Source: Sedimentitalea arenosa (lineage in GTDB: Bacteria > Pseudomonadota > Alphaproteobacteria > Rhodobacterales > Rhodobacteraceae). From it: DNA of 64,000 nucleotides. The translations under genes and the position numbers were made by a program. Positions 17,664 to 27,451 of the stretch are shown one piece after another (position 1 is the first letter of the stretch; every line of letters starts with the position of its first letter). The notes under the pieces are model-generated. The model worked only from the letters and a program-made list of their open reading frames with translations, was not told the origin of the DNA and searched no databases. Location: contig NZ_JAELVR010000002.1 in the NCBI RefSeq assembly GCF_016428585.1, positions 308,545 to 372,544 on the forward strand. Direction: 5' to 3'.

Positions 17664-19337
17664 TCAGGTACGGAAGCCGAAGGCCTGTTCCTGGTCGCGC
17701 CAGTCCAGCGGCAGGCTGGTGGCGAGGAGCCGCTTCAGGGTCAGATCCATGGGCTGGGTGCCGTCGAGGATGGCGGCCTGGATTCTTGGCGAAAGGCCGG
17801 AGAGCGCGATGATGCGGGCGGCGTAGCGTTCGGAGGTTTTCTCGTCCGTGGCGAGTCGCGTGAGGGGCGTGCCGGATTTCAGGGCTGCGGCCCAGCGATG
17901 GGCGTTGCGCAGCGCCCGGATCATCGTGGCATCGGGCGCGGGCGCGCGGGTGCCGGCGACGATCTTCATCTCGACACCGTGGCGGCGGCAGGTGAAGGGA
18001 ACATCCAGAGCGAGCAGCGCCGGGTTCAGATCGTGGGCGGGCAGGGCGGCGGTATTGGCCAGGGCGGTTCGGTCGAGATGCAGCGCCAATCGGCCATGTC
18101 CGATCTCTCCGCAGGTGATCAGCCGCGCGGCCAGGGACGAACCCTTTGCCGAGATCCGGGATGCCACGTCCGCGATCGCCCGGGAGGCCGGGATCGATGA
18201 GGTCGCATCGGCGTCGACGAGCACCGAATGCCGTTTCGCGTGATCCGCGAGATGATCGGAGATGGCCCTGGCAACCGCCTGTTCCAGGGCCTCTGCGGGC
18301 AGGCGCCAGCCTGCGGGGTCGGGGCCGCCGGAGACCAGGCGGTTGGAGATGTAGTAGCGCAGCTGCTTGCCGGTCTTCCGGGTGTGGGTCGGGGTGAGCA
18401 GGTCGCCGGTGTCGTCCCGGAGCTTGCCTTTGAGAGGGGCAGCATCGCCGGTCGGTTCACCGGCCGGGGCGCCCCGCCGCCGTGCGCTGGCGGCCTGCAG
18501 CAGGGCCTGGACCTGGTCCCAGAGATCCCGTTCGATGATCGCCGGGTGCAGGCCGGGGAAGGTCTTGTCCTTGTGGCGGATCCGGCCGAGATAGATCGGG
18601 TTGGTGAGGATCTTGTGGATCTGGCCCCGGCTCAGGGCGTTGCCGCCCTGTTGCCGGCCGGTGGAGAAGACATGGCGCTTGGAGCGCAGGCCCAACGCCC
18701 GGGCCTCGCGCGTGACGGCGGCGAGGCATTTGTGGCTGGCATAGAGGGTGAACACGTGCCGGACCACGTCGGCCTCGGGGGCGTTCACCACCAGTTCCCG
18801 GCGCATGGGATCGGGATGCGGATCGTAGCCGATCGGGGGCACACCGCCCATCCAGAGGCCCTTCTTCTTGGAGGCGGCGATCTTGTCGCGGATGCGCTCG
18901 GCGGTGACTTCGCGTTCGAACTGGGCGAAGGACAGCAGCACGTTGAGCGTCAGCCGGCCCATCGAGGAGGAGGTGTTGAAGGCCTGGGTGACCGAGACGA
19001 AGGAGCAGTCCGCGGTCTCCAGCCGGTCGACCAGCCGGGCGAAATCCGGCAGCGACCGGGTCAGCCGGTCGATCTTGTAGACCACCACCATGTCGACGCG
19101 CCCGGCCTCGATCTCCTCCATCAGCCGCTGCAGGGCAGGGCGCTCCAGCGTGCCGCCGGAGATCCCGCCATCGTCGTATCGGGCGGGCAGCAGCTTCCAG
19201 CCTTCGTGGCGCTGGCTTGCGATATAGGCAGCACAGGCCTCGTGCTGGGCGTCGAGTGAGTTGAACTCCTGGTCGAGGCCCTCGTCCGAGGATTTGCGGG
19301 TGTAGATGGCGCAGCGGATCTTCGGGCGCTGGCTCAT
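17664..19337 (-). CDS. Large serine recombinase (copy 1)
   Basis: A 557-residue protein: catalytic resolvase domain with YTRKSS (catalytic Ser about 16), SFAQFEREVTAERIRDKIAA, then a recombinase domain and zinc-ribbon-like part (about 160-400). At the C-terminus is a helix-turn-helix-like tail, SERYAARIIALSGLSPRIQA. Such enzymes integrate and excise mobile elements. ATG 19337 overlaps the DUF2924 stop (ATGA) and is preceded by GGAAAGG. In the related element at 36.2-41.1 kb the C-terminal helical part is a separate gene. Confidence 0.92.
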   Translation of the reverse strand: MSQRPKIRCAIYTRKSSDEGLDQEFNSLDAQHEACAAYIASQRHEGWKLLPARYDDGGISGGTLERPALQRLMEEIEAGRVDMVVVYKIDRLTRSLPDFARLVDRLETADCSFVSVTQAFNTSSSMGRLTLNVLLSFAQFEREVTAERIRDKIAASKKKGLWMGGVPPIGYDPHPDPMRRELVVNAPEADVVRHVFTLYASHKCLAAVTREARALGLRSKRHVFSTGRQQGGNALSRGQIHKILTNPIYLGRIRHKDKTFPGLHPAIIERDLWDQVQALLQAASARRRGAPAGEPTGDAAPLKGKLRDDTGDLLTPTHTRKTGKQLRYYISNRLVSGGPDPAGWRLPAEALEQAVARAISDHLADHAKRHSVLVDADATSSIPASRAIADVASRISAKGSSLAARLITCGEIGHGRLALHLDRTALANTAALPAHDLNPALLALDVPFTCRRHGVEMKIVAGTRAPAPDATMIRALRNAHRWAAALKSGTPLTRLATDEKTSERYAARIIALSGLSPRIQAAILDGTQPMDLTLKRLLATSLPLDWRDQEQAFGFRT

Positions 19338-19750
19338 GAGCCGGCCTTTCCGGTCAGCCCGAAGAACCGCGGCCCGGACCAGTGGGCGCCGGTGATGGCG
19401 CGGGCGATGGCCGAGAGCGAGCGGTGGGTCTGCCCTTTCCAGACATAGCCGCCCCCGGTGACATCGACCACATGAGTCACCCCGTTCCATTCCCGCAGCA
19501 ACCGGCCACCGGGCTTGAGGGCGGGGCTGACCGTTCGCGGGGTTTGATCGGCTCCCTTGGCAAGCGCGGTCTTCACCTGCCGGGGCAGCCCGCCGTGGCG
19601 GCGGGCCTGCAGCTCGAAGGCGATGAAACGGCGCAGGAAGGTCCGGCTCAGCATCTTCGGGGCGGGTTCACCGAACAACTCCTGCCAGAGCGCGAGAAGC
19701 TTCGGGCGGTCCATCGCCTCCAGCGCCCCAATCCCGATCGGCGCGGCCAT
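19334..19750 (-). CDS. DUF2924 protein
   Basis: The 138-residue protein has the DUF2924 layout: LWQELFGEPAPK near the start, RRFIAFELQARRHGGLP in the middle, and LREWNGVTHVVDVTGGGYVW then SLSAIARAITGAHWSGPRFF at the end. DUF2924 genes almost always sit directly upstream of this type of serine recombinase, suggesting a partner or directionality factor; this is inference from gene order. The start overlaps the DUF3489 stop (TGATG) and the stop overlaps the recombinase start, so the three are translationally coupled. Confidence 0.88.
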   Translation of the reverse strand: MAAPIGIGALEAMDRPKLLALWQELFGEPAPKMLSRTFLRRFIAFELQARRHGGLPRQVKTALAKGADQTPRTVSPALKPGGRLLREWNGVTHVVDVTGGGYVWKGQTHRSLSAIARAITGAHWSGPRFFGLTGKAGS

Positions 19751-19977
19751 CACCGCGTCTCCGGTTCGGCTGCAAGGTGATAGGTGGCCGCGGCACCCGC
19801 CGTCTGAGCCGGACGCCGTTCGATCTCCGCGCCCGCCTTGCGCAGCACGCTCAGAGCGGCCCGGGCCGAATGCGGCTGCCAGCCGGTGGCCTTGCAGATC
19901 GCCTCGATCGTGGCGCCTTTTGGCCGGCGCAGCATCGCGCGCACCCTCGCGGTCTTGGTCTGTTTGGTCTTCGTCAT
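19750..19977 (-). CDS. DUF3489 small DNA-binding-like protein
   Basis: 75 residues, basic at the N-terminus (MTKTKQTKTARVRAMLRRPK), followed by a winged-helix-like segment, GATIEAICKATGWQPHSARA. This is the DUF3489 pattern. The ATG at 19977 is preceded by AGGAGG; longer upstream readings have no ribosome site. It is first in the DUF3489-DUF2924-recombinase operon and may regulate it. Confidence 0.85.
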   Translation of the reverse strand: MTKTKQTKTARVRAMLRRPKGATIEAICKATGWQPHSARAALSVLRKAGAEIERRPAQTAGAAATYHLAAEPETR

Positions 19978-20436
19978 GGTGGAGTCCTCCTGTTCTGGGG
20001 CGGACGGAGTGCCATGCCCCGGTACCGGGGAGCGCCCGAACGGGTCGGGCGTGGAGACACTGATGCGTGGTTCAGCGCGGTAGTCCAGTCCTTTCCGCAG
20101 CGTAGGGCGATGCGCCCGGTACATGCCGAGGCGTGATACCGCGGCTAAGATTTTTGGTATTATAAACAGTATGTTAATATACCTTCTTAAGGCAAAAATG
20201 CTTGCATCAGATGCCTCGTTTGCCTATCTTCGCCATAGCCGTCCGGACAACGGGGCGGCAGACTGCTCCGTTTGGCAGCACTCATTGGAAAGACACGTTT
20301 CCGCAGGGAGCATTCGAAGGAGCAACAACTCGGATCGTTCGGTCCGGGGAGTTGCTGTTCATGCTCTCTCCGGTTTCCCCGTTGCGATCCATTCTGAAAC
20401 TGGCTGTCGGTACAGCCCCGACGAATGGAGGCGCCC
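19978..20436. promoter_or_regulatory. Divergent control region of element 1
   Basis: This 459-base gap separates the minus-strand recombinase operon from the plus-strand methyltransferase operon. It has an AT-rich core (about 20145-20215) inside GC-rich DNA, with the imperfect dyad GGTATTA...TAATATACC at 20156-20183, likely holding both promoters. No supported gene is seen. The core is kept in copy 2 with single-base changes. Confidence 0.5.
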
Positions 20437-21831
20437 ATGCGCACACAATCCAAGAAACCCGATGCCCCGGCATCGACGAACCCGGTCTGGATGGCCGAGA
20501 AGGTTGTCCAGACGCCCATTGCCGATCTCAGGCCCTATGCCAACAACAACCGCATCCACTCTGCCGCGAATATCGGCAAGTTGAAGGCCTCGGTGGCGCA
20601 GTTCGGCTTCGTCACCCCGATCCTCGTGGATGGCGAGGGGGTGATCATCGCGGGCCACGGGCGCTATGAAGCGGCCAGGGTGCTTGGCCTCACCGCGATT
20701 CCGACCGTGGTCGCCGATCACCTGTCCCCGGCGGAGGTGCGCGCCCTGCGCATCGCCGACAACAGGCTGGCGGAGCTGTCGGATTGGAACCCGGAGGCGC
20801 TGCAGATCGAGTTCGCCGAGCTGATGGACCTCAGTCTCGACGGCACTCTGGACTTTGACCTCGACATCACCGGCTTCGAGGTGCCGGAGATCGACATTCT
20901 CATCGGCGGCGTGGGGGAGGCCGGGAGCGACCCCGCCGAAACCGTCGAGGCACCGGACCCGGCGCGGCCGGCGGTGACGCAACCGGGCGATCTCTGGCGC
21001 CTCGGCGACCACCGTATCTTTTGTGGCGATGCGCTGGAGGCGGCCAGCTACACCCGGGTGCTGGAGGGGGAGGGGCCGGCCATGGTCTTCACCGATCCGC
21101 CCTACAATGTGCCGGTGCAGGGCCATGTGCGGTCGGGCAAGGATGGCGCGCATCGCGAGTTCGCCATGGCTTCGGGCGAGATGTCGGAGGCCGAGTTCCG
21201 CGGCTTTCTCGGCAGGGTCCTGGCCCGTCTCGTGGTGAACCTGCCAAGTGGCGGCATCGCCATGATCTGCATGGACTGGCGTCACGTGGAGGACCTGATC
21301 GCATCCGGCAAGGCTGCTGGCCTCGAGCTGATCAATCTCTGCGTCTGGAACAAGACCAACGGTGGCATGGGCAGCCTCTACAGGTCCAAGCACGAGCTGG
21401 TCTGCGTCTTCCGCAAGCCAGGCGCGCCGCACATCAACAATGTCGAGCTGGGCCGGCATGGCCGCAACCGCACCAATGTCTGGGACTATGCCGGGGTCAA
21501 CAGCTTCGGCAAGGCGCGCGCGGCGGATCTCGCGGATCACCCGACGGTGAAGCCGACGGCGCTGGTGGCGGATGCGATCATGGATGTCACCCATCGCGGC
21601 GACGTGGTGCTGGATGCCTTCGGCGGCTCCGGCGCCACGCTGCTGGCGGCCGAGAAGACCGGGCGCCGCGCCCGGCTGATCGAGCTCGACCCGCTCTATG
21701 TCGATGTCGCCATCCGCCGCTGGCAGGAGAGGACCGGTCAGAACGCTGTTCTCGCCACAAGCGGCGAGACGTTTGACGACCGCGCAGCAGCGCTGGTCAC
21801 CGCCGAAGACCAGGAGGCCGGCCATGTCTGA
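20437..21831 (+). CDS. ParB-domain/DNA methyltransferase fusion
   Basis: The 464-residue protein joins a ParB-like nuclease domain (about 20-115: [40 protein letters not shown]) to a DNA methyltransferase of the N6-adenine/N4-cytosine type. Motif IV DPPYNV (about 220) comes before motif [13 protein letters not shown] (about 395), the beta-class order. Such fusions are typical prophage genes placed before terminase. ATG 20437 has GGAGG five bases upstream. Its stop overlaps the DUF5681 start. A paralogue lies at 44308. Confidence 0.9.
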   Translation: MRTQSKKPDAPASTNPVWMAEKVVQTPIADLRPYANNNRIHSAANIGKLKASVAQFGFVTPILVDGEGVIIAGHGRYEAARVLGLTAIPTVVADHLSPAEVRALRIADNRLAELSDWNPEALQIEFAELMDLSLDGTLDFDLDITGFEVPEIDILIGGVGEAGSDPAETVEAPDPARPAVTQPGDLWRLGDHRIFCGDALEAASYTRVLEGEGPAMVFTDPPYNVPVQGHVRSGKDGAHREFAMASGEMSEAEFRGFLGRVLARLVVNLPSGGIAMICMDWRHVEDLIASGKAAGLELINLCVWNKTNGGMGSLYRSKHELVCVFRKPGAPHINNVELGRHGRNRTNVWDYAGVNSFGKARAADLADHPTVKPTALVADAIMDVTHRGDVVLDAFGGSGATLLAAEKTGRRARLIELDPLYVDVAIRRWQERTGQNAVLATSGETFDDRAAALVTAEDQEAGHV

Positions 21832-22273
21832 CGATACAAAAGACTACGAGGTCGGCTACGGCAAACCGCCGAAACACACCCGGTTCAAAAAGGGCCAGTC
21901 CGGCAACCCGAAAGGGCGGCCAAAGGGGGCAATGGGCTCTACTGCCAGCCTTAGGCAGGAAATGGAAAGCAAGGTGACGGTCCGGGAAGGTGGTCGCGAG
22001 GTGAAGGTCTCCAAGGCAGAGGCCGCCGCCAAGCGCCTGGTCGCCAAGGCCCTCGGGGGCGATATGGCTGCGCTGAAGATGCTGGCTTTTTTCGATGAGG
22101 ACTTGAGCACTCGGGTACAGCAGGAGGCAGACAAGATTGAGCAGGCGGTTGTCCCGGATCAGACTGACGAGGATGTGCTGGCGTATTTTGCCACGCAAAT
22201 CCGCGAAGGCGGCATTCACGTCGCTGGCGAAAGCGAGCCGGGCGATATCGATGACGAGGAGACAGATCCATGA
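21824..22273 (+). CDS. DUF5681-containing phage protein
   Basis: 149 residues with the N-terminal motif GYGKPPKHTRFKKGQSGNPK, followed by GRPKG, the signature of DUF5681, then a charged helical region. Proteins of this type sit directly before terminase large subunits and may be the small terminase or a packaging-associated DNA-binding protein. The start overlaps the methyltransferase stop and the end overlaps the terminase start (ATGA). Confidence 0.85.
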   Translation: MSDDTKDYEVGYGKPPKHTRFKKGQSGNPKGRPKGAMGSTASLRQEMESKVTVREGGREVKVSKAEAAAKRLVAKALGGDMAALKMLAFFDEDLSTRVQQEADKIEQAVVPDQTDEDVLAYFATQIREGGIHVAGESEPGDIDDEETDP

Positions 22274-23745
22274 CCCTGCAAGACCGTCAACTGGCGCTGC
22301 GGACGTCATCTGCGCTGTACCGCTGCGACTTCTTCGCTTTTGTCTGGAAAGCCTTCTCAACCCTTCACCACGGGCCCAACAACCGGTTCGAACCGGTCTG
22401 GCATGTGCGCGCCATGTGCCATGAACTGGACAATGTGCGGACCGGTGAGAACCAGCGGCTGGTCATCAACATCCCGCCCCGCTGCCTGAAATCCGTGACC
22501 GTGGCGGTCGCCTATGTGGCCTTCCTGCTCGGGCATGATCCCGGGGCCAAGATCATCGTGGCCAGCTACGGGCTCGATCTCGCCCGCAAACATTCCGAGG
22601 ATTGCCGGCGGGTGATGGCCTCGCGCTGGTACCGGGAGATGTTCCCGCAGACCCGGCTGGCGAAGAAGGGCAATACGTCGGAAGAAATCAGAACCACGAT
22701 GGGCGGCAGCCGCAAGGCGGTTTCCATCGGCAGTTCTGTGACGGGCCACGGCGCCGACTACATCATCATCGACGATCTTCTGAAGGCCGGGGATGCCAAT
22801 TCCGAGGCGGAACTGATCCGGGCGCAGGAGTTCATCGAGGGCACCTTGCTGTCGCGCTTTGACAATCCGGCGGAGGGACGGGTCGTGATGATCGCCCAGC
22901 GGCTGCATGAAATGGACCCTCCGGGCTATCTTCTGGACAAGGGCACCTACCGGCACCTGAACCTGCCGGCGATTGCCGAGGAACCCGAGATCATTCCGAT
23001 CGGGCGGGGGCAGGTGCATCGCCGCAAGCCGGGCGATCTCCTGTTCCCGGAGAAGCTCGACCGCGCGACCCTGGATCGCATGCGCCGTGAAATGGGGTCC
23101 GCCATCTTCAACTGCCAGTACCAGCAGAACCCGATTGCGCCGGACGGGTCGCCGCTGCGTTGGGACTGGTTCGGCACCTATGACGAGGTCTTGCCGCGCA
23201 ACGGGTACCACGTGGTCGTCCAGAGCTGGGACACCGGGACCTCGGCTGATCCGAGGTCGGACTTTTCCGTCTGCACCACCTGGGGGTTCCTGCCGCCGCA
23301 CTGGCATCTGCTCGACGTCTGGCGCGGGCAGTTGGACTACCCCGAACTCAAGGCGAAAGTGCTGGCGCTGGTCAAGGAGTGGAAGCCCGACAAGGTGCTG
23401 ATCGAGGATGCCGCGACCGGCCGGCCGCTGTTCCAGGAGTTGTTTTATGACGACAAGCGCTATGTTGCCATAAAGCCCGACAGGGAAAAGGAAATCCGCT
23501 TCGCTGCCGCCTGCGCGGCAGTGGAGGAAGGCAAGGTCCTGCTTCCGGCCCAGGCGCCCTGGCTCCCGGTGTTCAAACGCGAGACGCAGTCCTTCCCGCG
23601 CGGACGGCACGACGACCAGGTCGACAGCTTCAGCCAGTTCCTGATCTGGTCCAGGGGCAATGGCTTCTACCGAAGCCTCGGGCGCGAGCATCCGATCAAT
23701 ATCGAACGCCGCGAACGACACCGGTCGCACAGAAGACGGCGGTGA
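22270..23745 (+). CDS. Phage terminase large subunit
   Basis: The 491-residue protein has both terminase activities. ATPase: NIPPRCLKS as Walker A (about 67-75) and ADYIIIDDL as Walker B (about 162-170). Nuclease: SWDTG (about 319-323), VLIEDAATG and RHDDQVDS near residue 460, the acidic residues of the RNase H-like fold. It packages phage DNA. No portal or capsid gene follows, so this is an orphan terminase kept in a mobile element or a prophage cut off here. Confidence 0.92.
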   Translation: MTLQDRQLALRTSSALYRCDFFAFVWKAFSTLHHGPNNRFEPVWHVRAMCHELDNVRTGENQRLVINIPPRCLKSVTVAVAYVAFLLGHDPGAKIIVASYGLDLARKHSEDCRRVMASRWYREMFPQTRLAKKGNTSEEIRTTMGGSRKAVSIGSSVTGHGADYIIIDDLLKAGDANSEAELIRAQEFIEGTLLSRFDNPAEGRVVMIAQRLHEMDPPGYLLDKGTYRHLNLPAIAEEPEIIPIGRGQVHRRKPGDLLFPEKLDRATLDRMRREMGSAIFNCQYQQNPIAPDGSPLRWDWFGTYDEVLPRNGYHVVVQSWDTGTSADPRSDFSVCTTWGFLPPHWHLLDVWRGQLDYPELKAKVLALVKEWKPDKVLIEDAATGRPLFQELFYDDKRYVAIKPDREKEIRFAAACAAVEEGKVLLPAQAPWLPVFKRETQSFPRGRHDDQVDSFSQFLIWSRGNGFYRSLGREHPINIERRERHRSHRRRR

Positions 23746-24072
23746 TGATCCCGTTCTGTGAAACAAACCTGCTTGCTTTGAGCGCCTCAGAGCAAGCAGG
23801 TGAATTGTACCGGGATACACCAAAGAATATTCGCAGTTTCACCATGGTCGCGTATTGGTGCCATTGGGATGCGGGGTGGTATTCCACCTGCCGAGGTTTG
23901 CGCGCGGCCGCAGGCGCGGCTGCGCAACCGGCGAAATTCCGAGCCGGCCTGGTGGGCTCCGAACGGGATCGCCGCCATCCCCACCGCCGCGCTCGATCCG
24001 GCCCACAGTCCGGCGTCTCCCGCGGTCCCCGCGCTTATTGGGTCCGGGTCCCCATCGTCGGCGGTCGAACCG
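23746..24072. other. Gap after terminase with a 10-bp hairpin
   Basis: No supported gene. CCTGCTTGCT (23768-23777) and AGCAAGCAGG (23791-23800) form a perfect 10-bp stem with a 13-base loop but no T-run. It may end the terminase transcript or mark the junction between element 1 and the recombinase-ParB element to its right. The rest is GC-rich and unreadable as protein with confidence. Confidence 0.5.
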
Positions 24073-24969
24073 CTACTCCGAGACGGCGGCCTCTTCCGGC
24101 GTGATCTCGGTTATGGTTTGGAACTCGCCGAGAAATTCGGCATGATTCTGGGCCAGGTAGCGCACGATTCGAGTGTTACCGAGCAATTTTCCGACGTAGC
24201 CCTTGATCACGGTCAGATGCAGATGGTCCTGGCCATAGGTGTCCTGGATCGAGGCGATCCCCTCCTGCAGGCGGGCGAGTTCCTGTTCCATGCGCGCCAT
24301 CGCCTCCGGCGTGATGCCTTTGACCTTCTTCGGCTTGGAGGACTCGACCAGTTGGGCCTGCGGCGTTCCCGCGAGGATCGCGTTCGCGTAGGCAACGGAA
24401 TAGTTGTTCGCGTTGATGAGCAATTCAGCCGCCTCGATCTGGCGCAATGGGATCATTTTCCGAAGGGTATCGAACACCACCGAAGTGCAGGCCTTATCCT
24501 TGAGCAATGCAATCGCCTCCGGGCATATGCCGTCCAGCAGCTTGATCTTTTTCTGGATACTGCGTGTGCCGAGGTCGAGCGCCGATGCAATCTTTTCCTC
24601 GGAGACGCCACGCTCGATGGCCTTCAGGATCATCCGATGCTCCTGAACAGGCGCAAGGCGGCTGATGCGCTTGTTATAGGTGAACGCTTCGTCATCCGTG
24701 GAGACGAGGCATTTGACCCGCCTGACACCCTGGTCTTTCAGGACTTCCATCCGGATATGCCCGTCGAGAAGCAGCCAATGGCCTTCCTCGCCGGTATTCC
24801 TCGTCACCACGGGTGGCTCGACAAGGCCTATCTCGCGGATTGAGGCTGCAATCTGAATGTACTTGCGGCTGGACTTCACCGACTTGTTCATTGCGCGCAC
24901 TGGCAGGATGTCTGCAACCCTGATGGTGGCAAACTCATTCTCAAAGCCAAACAGAACCTTTTGGGTCAT
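24073..24969 (-). CDS. ParB/RepB-like partition protein (second of pair)
   Basis: 298 residues. The N-terminal ParB/Srx-like domain shows REIGLVEPPVV and WLLLDGHIRMEVLKD, and a helix-turn-helix follows (RGVSEEKIASALDLGTRSIQ). The C-terminal half is of the plasmid RepB C-terminal type. ATG 24969 overlaps the stop of the upstream ParB-like gene. It closes a three-gene minus-strand operon with a recombinase and another ParB-like protein. Probably DNA binding in element maintenance; no ParA partner is seen. Confidence 0.85.
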   Translation of the reverse strand: MTQKVLFGFENEFATIRVADILPVRAMNKSVKSSRKYIQIAASIREIGLVEPPVVTRNTGEEGHWLLLDGHIRMEVLKDQGVRRVKCLVSTDDEAFTYNKRISRLAPVQEHRMILKAIERGVSEEKIASALDLGTRSIQKKIKLLDGICPEAIALLKDKACTSVVFDTLRKMIPLRQIEAAELLINANNYSVAYANAILAGTPQAQLVESSKPKKVKGITPEAMARMEQELARLQEGIASIQDTYGQDHLHLTVIKGYVGKLLGNTRIVRYLAQNHAEFLGEFQTITEITPEEAAVSE

Positions 24970-25880
24970 GGTGCAACTCCGTCGGCGACGGAGACCTGCA
25001 GGTGGGTGGGCATGGTCTCCAGGCCTTCCGCCCGGAGCAGCGTTACGAAGTGGTCGTCCTCGAGGAGGGTTCGGAATGCCTGGCAAATGAACAGGAGCCG
25101 CCCCTGCGTCAGTTCCGCTTTCTTGATCAGAAGCTTCTGACGGTCGGCCTCCTTCTGGTAGGCCCGCACCAGCGCCTCGCTTGTCAGCGGCCGCCGGCTA
25201 CGGCTGTCGCGCCCGTACGCTTTTGGGTGCATCTTTTTCCCGCGTGCCTCGCGCTGTTCGATCAGGCGCCGGGCCGCCGCGAGTTTCTTCCCCCGCAACT
25301 TCTTCTGCGTGTAGGCATCCATCAGCGCACGCTGCGCGCCTTCGGCATCGGTTTTCGATATGTCGATGGCGAGGTTCAGGGGGAGCAGACCGGTCTCGAC
25401 GGCCGTGACCAGCCGCTCTTCGCCGCGCTCCAGGAGGCCAGCGATCATGCCGACATAGTCCGGCGAAACGCCGATCTTGTCGCCGATCTGTCGGTCACTG
25501 TAGCCACGCTCGCGGAGCGTGCCGATCTCCCGCATCAGATCGATTGGGCGATGCTGGCGACGCGCGCAGTTCTCGACGAGGCTCATCACCAGGCAGTCCG
25601 ACTCATCGGCCTCGATGACAATGGCCGGAATGGCTTTCTGCTTCAGCTCGATGAAGGCCTCGAGCCGACCCTGGCCGCAGACGAGATCATACTCCTGCGG
25701 ATCTGTTTCCGCGCGACGGGTGACGGTGATCGGGCGTTTCAAACCGATCTTGGCGATGTTCTCCACCATGTCCGCAAATGTCCTCGGGTTTCGGACCCGC
25801 GGATTGAGGACCCGAATGCGGTCGGTCGGGACCAGGGTGACATTATTAGGGTGATGTTCTTCCGGGTTCTTTGCCATCAT
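24966..25880 (-). CDS. ParB/RepB-like partition protein (first of pair)
   Basis: 304 residues. The ParB domain includes NPRTFADMVENIAKIGLKRP and LVCGQGRLEAFIELKQ; a helix-turn-helix follows (RGYSDRQIGDKIGVSPDYVG). The C-terminal third is charged and helical. The start ATG at 25880 overlaps the recombinase stop and has GGAGG upstream. Together with the next gene it forms a pair of diverged ParB-like proteins without ParA, which argues for a role in element regulation or recombination rather than classical partition. Confidence 0.85.
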   Translation of the reverse strand: MMAKNPEEHHPNNVTLVPTDRIRVLNPRVRNPRTFADMVENIAKIGLKRPITVTRRAETDPQEYDLVCGQGRLEAFIELKQKAIPAIVIEADESDCLVMSLVENCARRQHRPIDLMREIGTLRERGYSDRQIGDKIGVSPDYVGMIAGLLERGEERLVTAVETGLLPLNLAIDISKTDAEGAQRALMDAYTQKKLRGKKLAAARRLIEQREARGKKMHPKAYGRDSRSRRPLTSEALVRAYQKEADRQKLLIKKAELTQGRLLFICQAFRTLLEDDHFVTLLRAEGLETMPTHLQVSVADGVAP

Positions 25881-27451
25881 GCGGCCTCCGTCACCTTCGC
25901 CCGCCCGGCGAGGGCGTAGAAATCGTCCAGTGTTTCCGTTCGATAGGCATCGAGCCAAAGACCATTCTGTTCGGCCATCTTCAGCCGGGCGTCGGTCATG
26001 TCGATGCTGGGCAGCAGGTAGAAGTCGCGCGGCGCGTCGTTGGTTGCGTTCATCCGAACGGCAATCGTGATGTCCGGAACGAGGCCGGTGTCGAGCCGGA
26101 TGTGCCAGCGCAAGGAGCCTGCTGCGGTCGCCTGGCAGCGGGCCAGAACGAGCGAAACCGTGAACTCATCGTTGACCCGAAGCAGCTGCGTGTCGGCGTC
26201 CTGCACCACGCAACCACCTTGGGCGGCCACGCCCTCCACGATGTCCTCAACGACCTGGGGGTGGGCCGCGCGCAGTGCTCTGTTGATTTCGACGTAGCTG
26301 TAGTCCCGCTCCGGCTTGTAGCCGATGAGGCGGTACGCGCGCAGAAGGCTCCCAAAGCGGCTACGATAGGCGCTGGAGGACGGAAGATCGCTCTCTTCGT
26401 CAATGATCAGGCCGGACAGCGTACCCTGCCGTTTCAGGATCGCCCGCAGGGCATCGAGCAGTTCCTCGTCGGAGAAATGGCGACGACGCGCATCGACGAT
26501 TTCCCGGGCGCGAAGGAACACCGCCTTGTCGACGATAGCCGGATAGGCGCCCTCGGCCCGGATCCACATGTCCCGCGGGTTCACGACGCGACGCTGCTTC
26601 AGCTTGAACGATGCCTTGTTGAAGACATTGTTCCCGATGTATTTTTCGTTGGTCAACACTTGGTGGACGGTTGTGCGGGTCCATGGCCGGTCGAGATCAG
26701 TGCGATGTCCTTCGGCGTTCAGGATCTCCGTAATCTCGCGCTCGGGACGCCCTTCATTCACGAACATCTCATACATGCGCTGGACGACCCGCTGTTCCTC
26801 TTCTGGGCCGGGCACCAGGATTACCCGATCGGTCTGGAGGCTCTTCTGCTCGCCGCGCGACAGCTCACCCTTTGGATTGCCGTGCTCGTCGATCAGCACG
26901 CGCCGCAGCCCGTAACCCGCCGCGCCGCCTTGGCGAAAACCAAGTTCCACGAGGCGGCATTGCCCCGCAAAGACCTTCACCGACAGCTCGCGGCTGTATT
27001 CGCCCGCCATAACGCGTTTGACGGTCTTCAACAGGTTGGAGCCGATGCTACCGTCGTTCTCGAACTGCTCGCCGCAGTAATGGACGCGGATCCCTGCACG
27101 GGAACAGACGTGCTCGTGGTAGGCGCCCTCATCGGCATCCTGAAACCGGCCCCAGCGGCTGACGTCATAGACGAGTATCGCCTTGAAATCGGCTCGACCT
27201 GACTGGACCTCGGCCATCAATGCCTGCAGCGCTTCGCGGCCATCCAGGCGCAAGCCCGAGCGCCCCGCGTCCTCGAAAACGCGAAGAATTTGCAGCCCGC
27301 GAGTTGCGGCATAGCTGCGGATGACATCCAGCTGATTCTCGGTCGAATACTTCTGGTGATCGGTCGACATCCGGACATAGGCGACGGCGGGCACTTCCGC
27401 GTCGACCGGCCCATCGCCAGTCTGCGCGATGTATGTTGTACGACCACTCAC
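25877..27451 (-). CDS. Large serine recombinase of the recombinase-ParB-ParB element
   Basis: 524 residues. Catalytic domain: AVAYVRMSTDHQKYSTENQ (catalytic Ser about 29), LVYDVSRWGRFQD and KRVMAGEYSRELSVKVFAGQ. A recombinase domain follows (about 180-290, WTRTTVHQVLTNEKYIGNNV), then a long C-terminal part. It differs from the other recombinases here. The start is GTG with no clear ribosome site. Translation is coupled to the two ParB-like genes downstream, so it probably mobilises this small module. Confidence 0.88.
   Translation of the reverse strand: MSGRTTYIAQTGDGPVDAEVPAVAYVRMSTDHQKYSTENQLDVIRSYAATRGLQILRVFEDAGRSGLRLDGREALQALMAEVQSGRADFKAILVYDVSRWGRFQDADEGAYHEHVCSRAGIRVHYCGEQFENDGSIGSNLLKTVKRVMAGEYSRELSVKVFAGQCRLVELGFRQGGAAGYGLRRVLIDEHGNPKGELSRGEQKSLQTDRVILVPGPEEEQRVVQRMYEMFVNEGRPEREITEILNAEGHRTDLDRPWTRTTVHQVLTNEKYIGNNVFNKASFKLKQRRVVNPRDMWIRAEGAYPAIVDKAVFLRAREIVDARRRHFSDEELLDALRAILKRQGTLSGLIIDEESDLPSSSAYRSRFGSLLRAYRLIGYKPERDYSYVEINRALRAAHPQVVEDIVEGVAAQGGCVVQDADTQLLRVNDEFTVSLVLARCQATAAGSLRWHIRLDTGLVPDITIAVRMNATNDAPRDFYLLPSIDMTDARLKMAEQNGLWLDAYRTETLDDFYALAGRAKVTEAA

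Larger units (their letters stand above)
17293..20403. repeat. 3.1-kb duplicated element end, copy 1
   Basis: From the tRNA core CTCCGCCAC to the sequence ending GAAACTGG, this segment is nearly identical to 60772-63881. It holds the 21-bp repeat array, recombinase, DUF2924, DUF3489 and the AT-rich regulatory gap. Beyond 20403 copy 1 runs on into a methyltransferase-terminase module, while copy 2 is cut by an IS6-type sequence. Confidence 0.9.

Noticed and set aside
17664..20403. Insertion sequence or transposon as explanation for the recombinase repeats
   Set aside because: Large serine recombinases with DUF2924/DUF3489 and a tRNA junction fit integrative elements; no terminal inverted repeats or target duplications are seen.
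24073..25880. Classical plasmid partition locus
   Set aside because: Two ParB-like proteins but no ParA/RepA or RepC, and the genes are fused in an operon with a recombinase.
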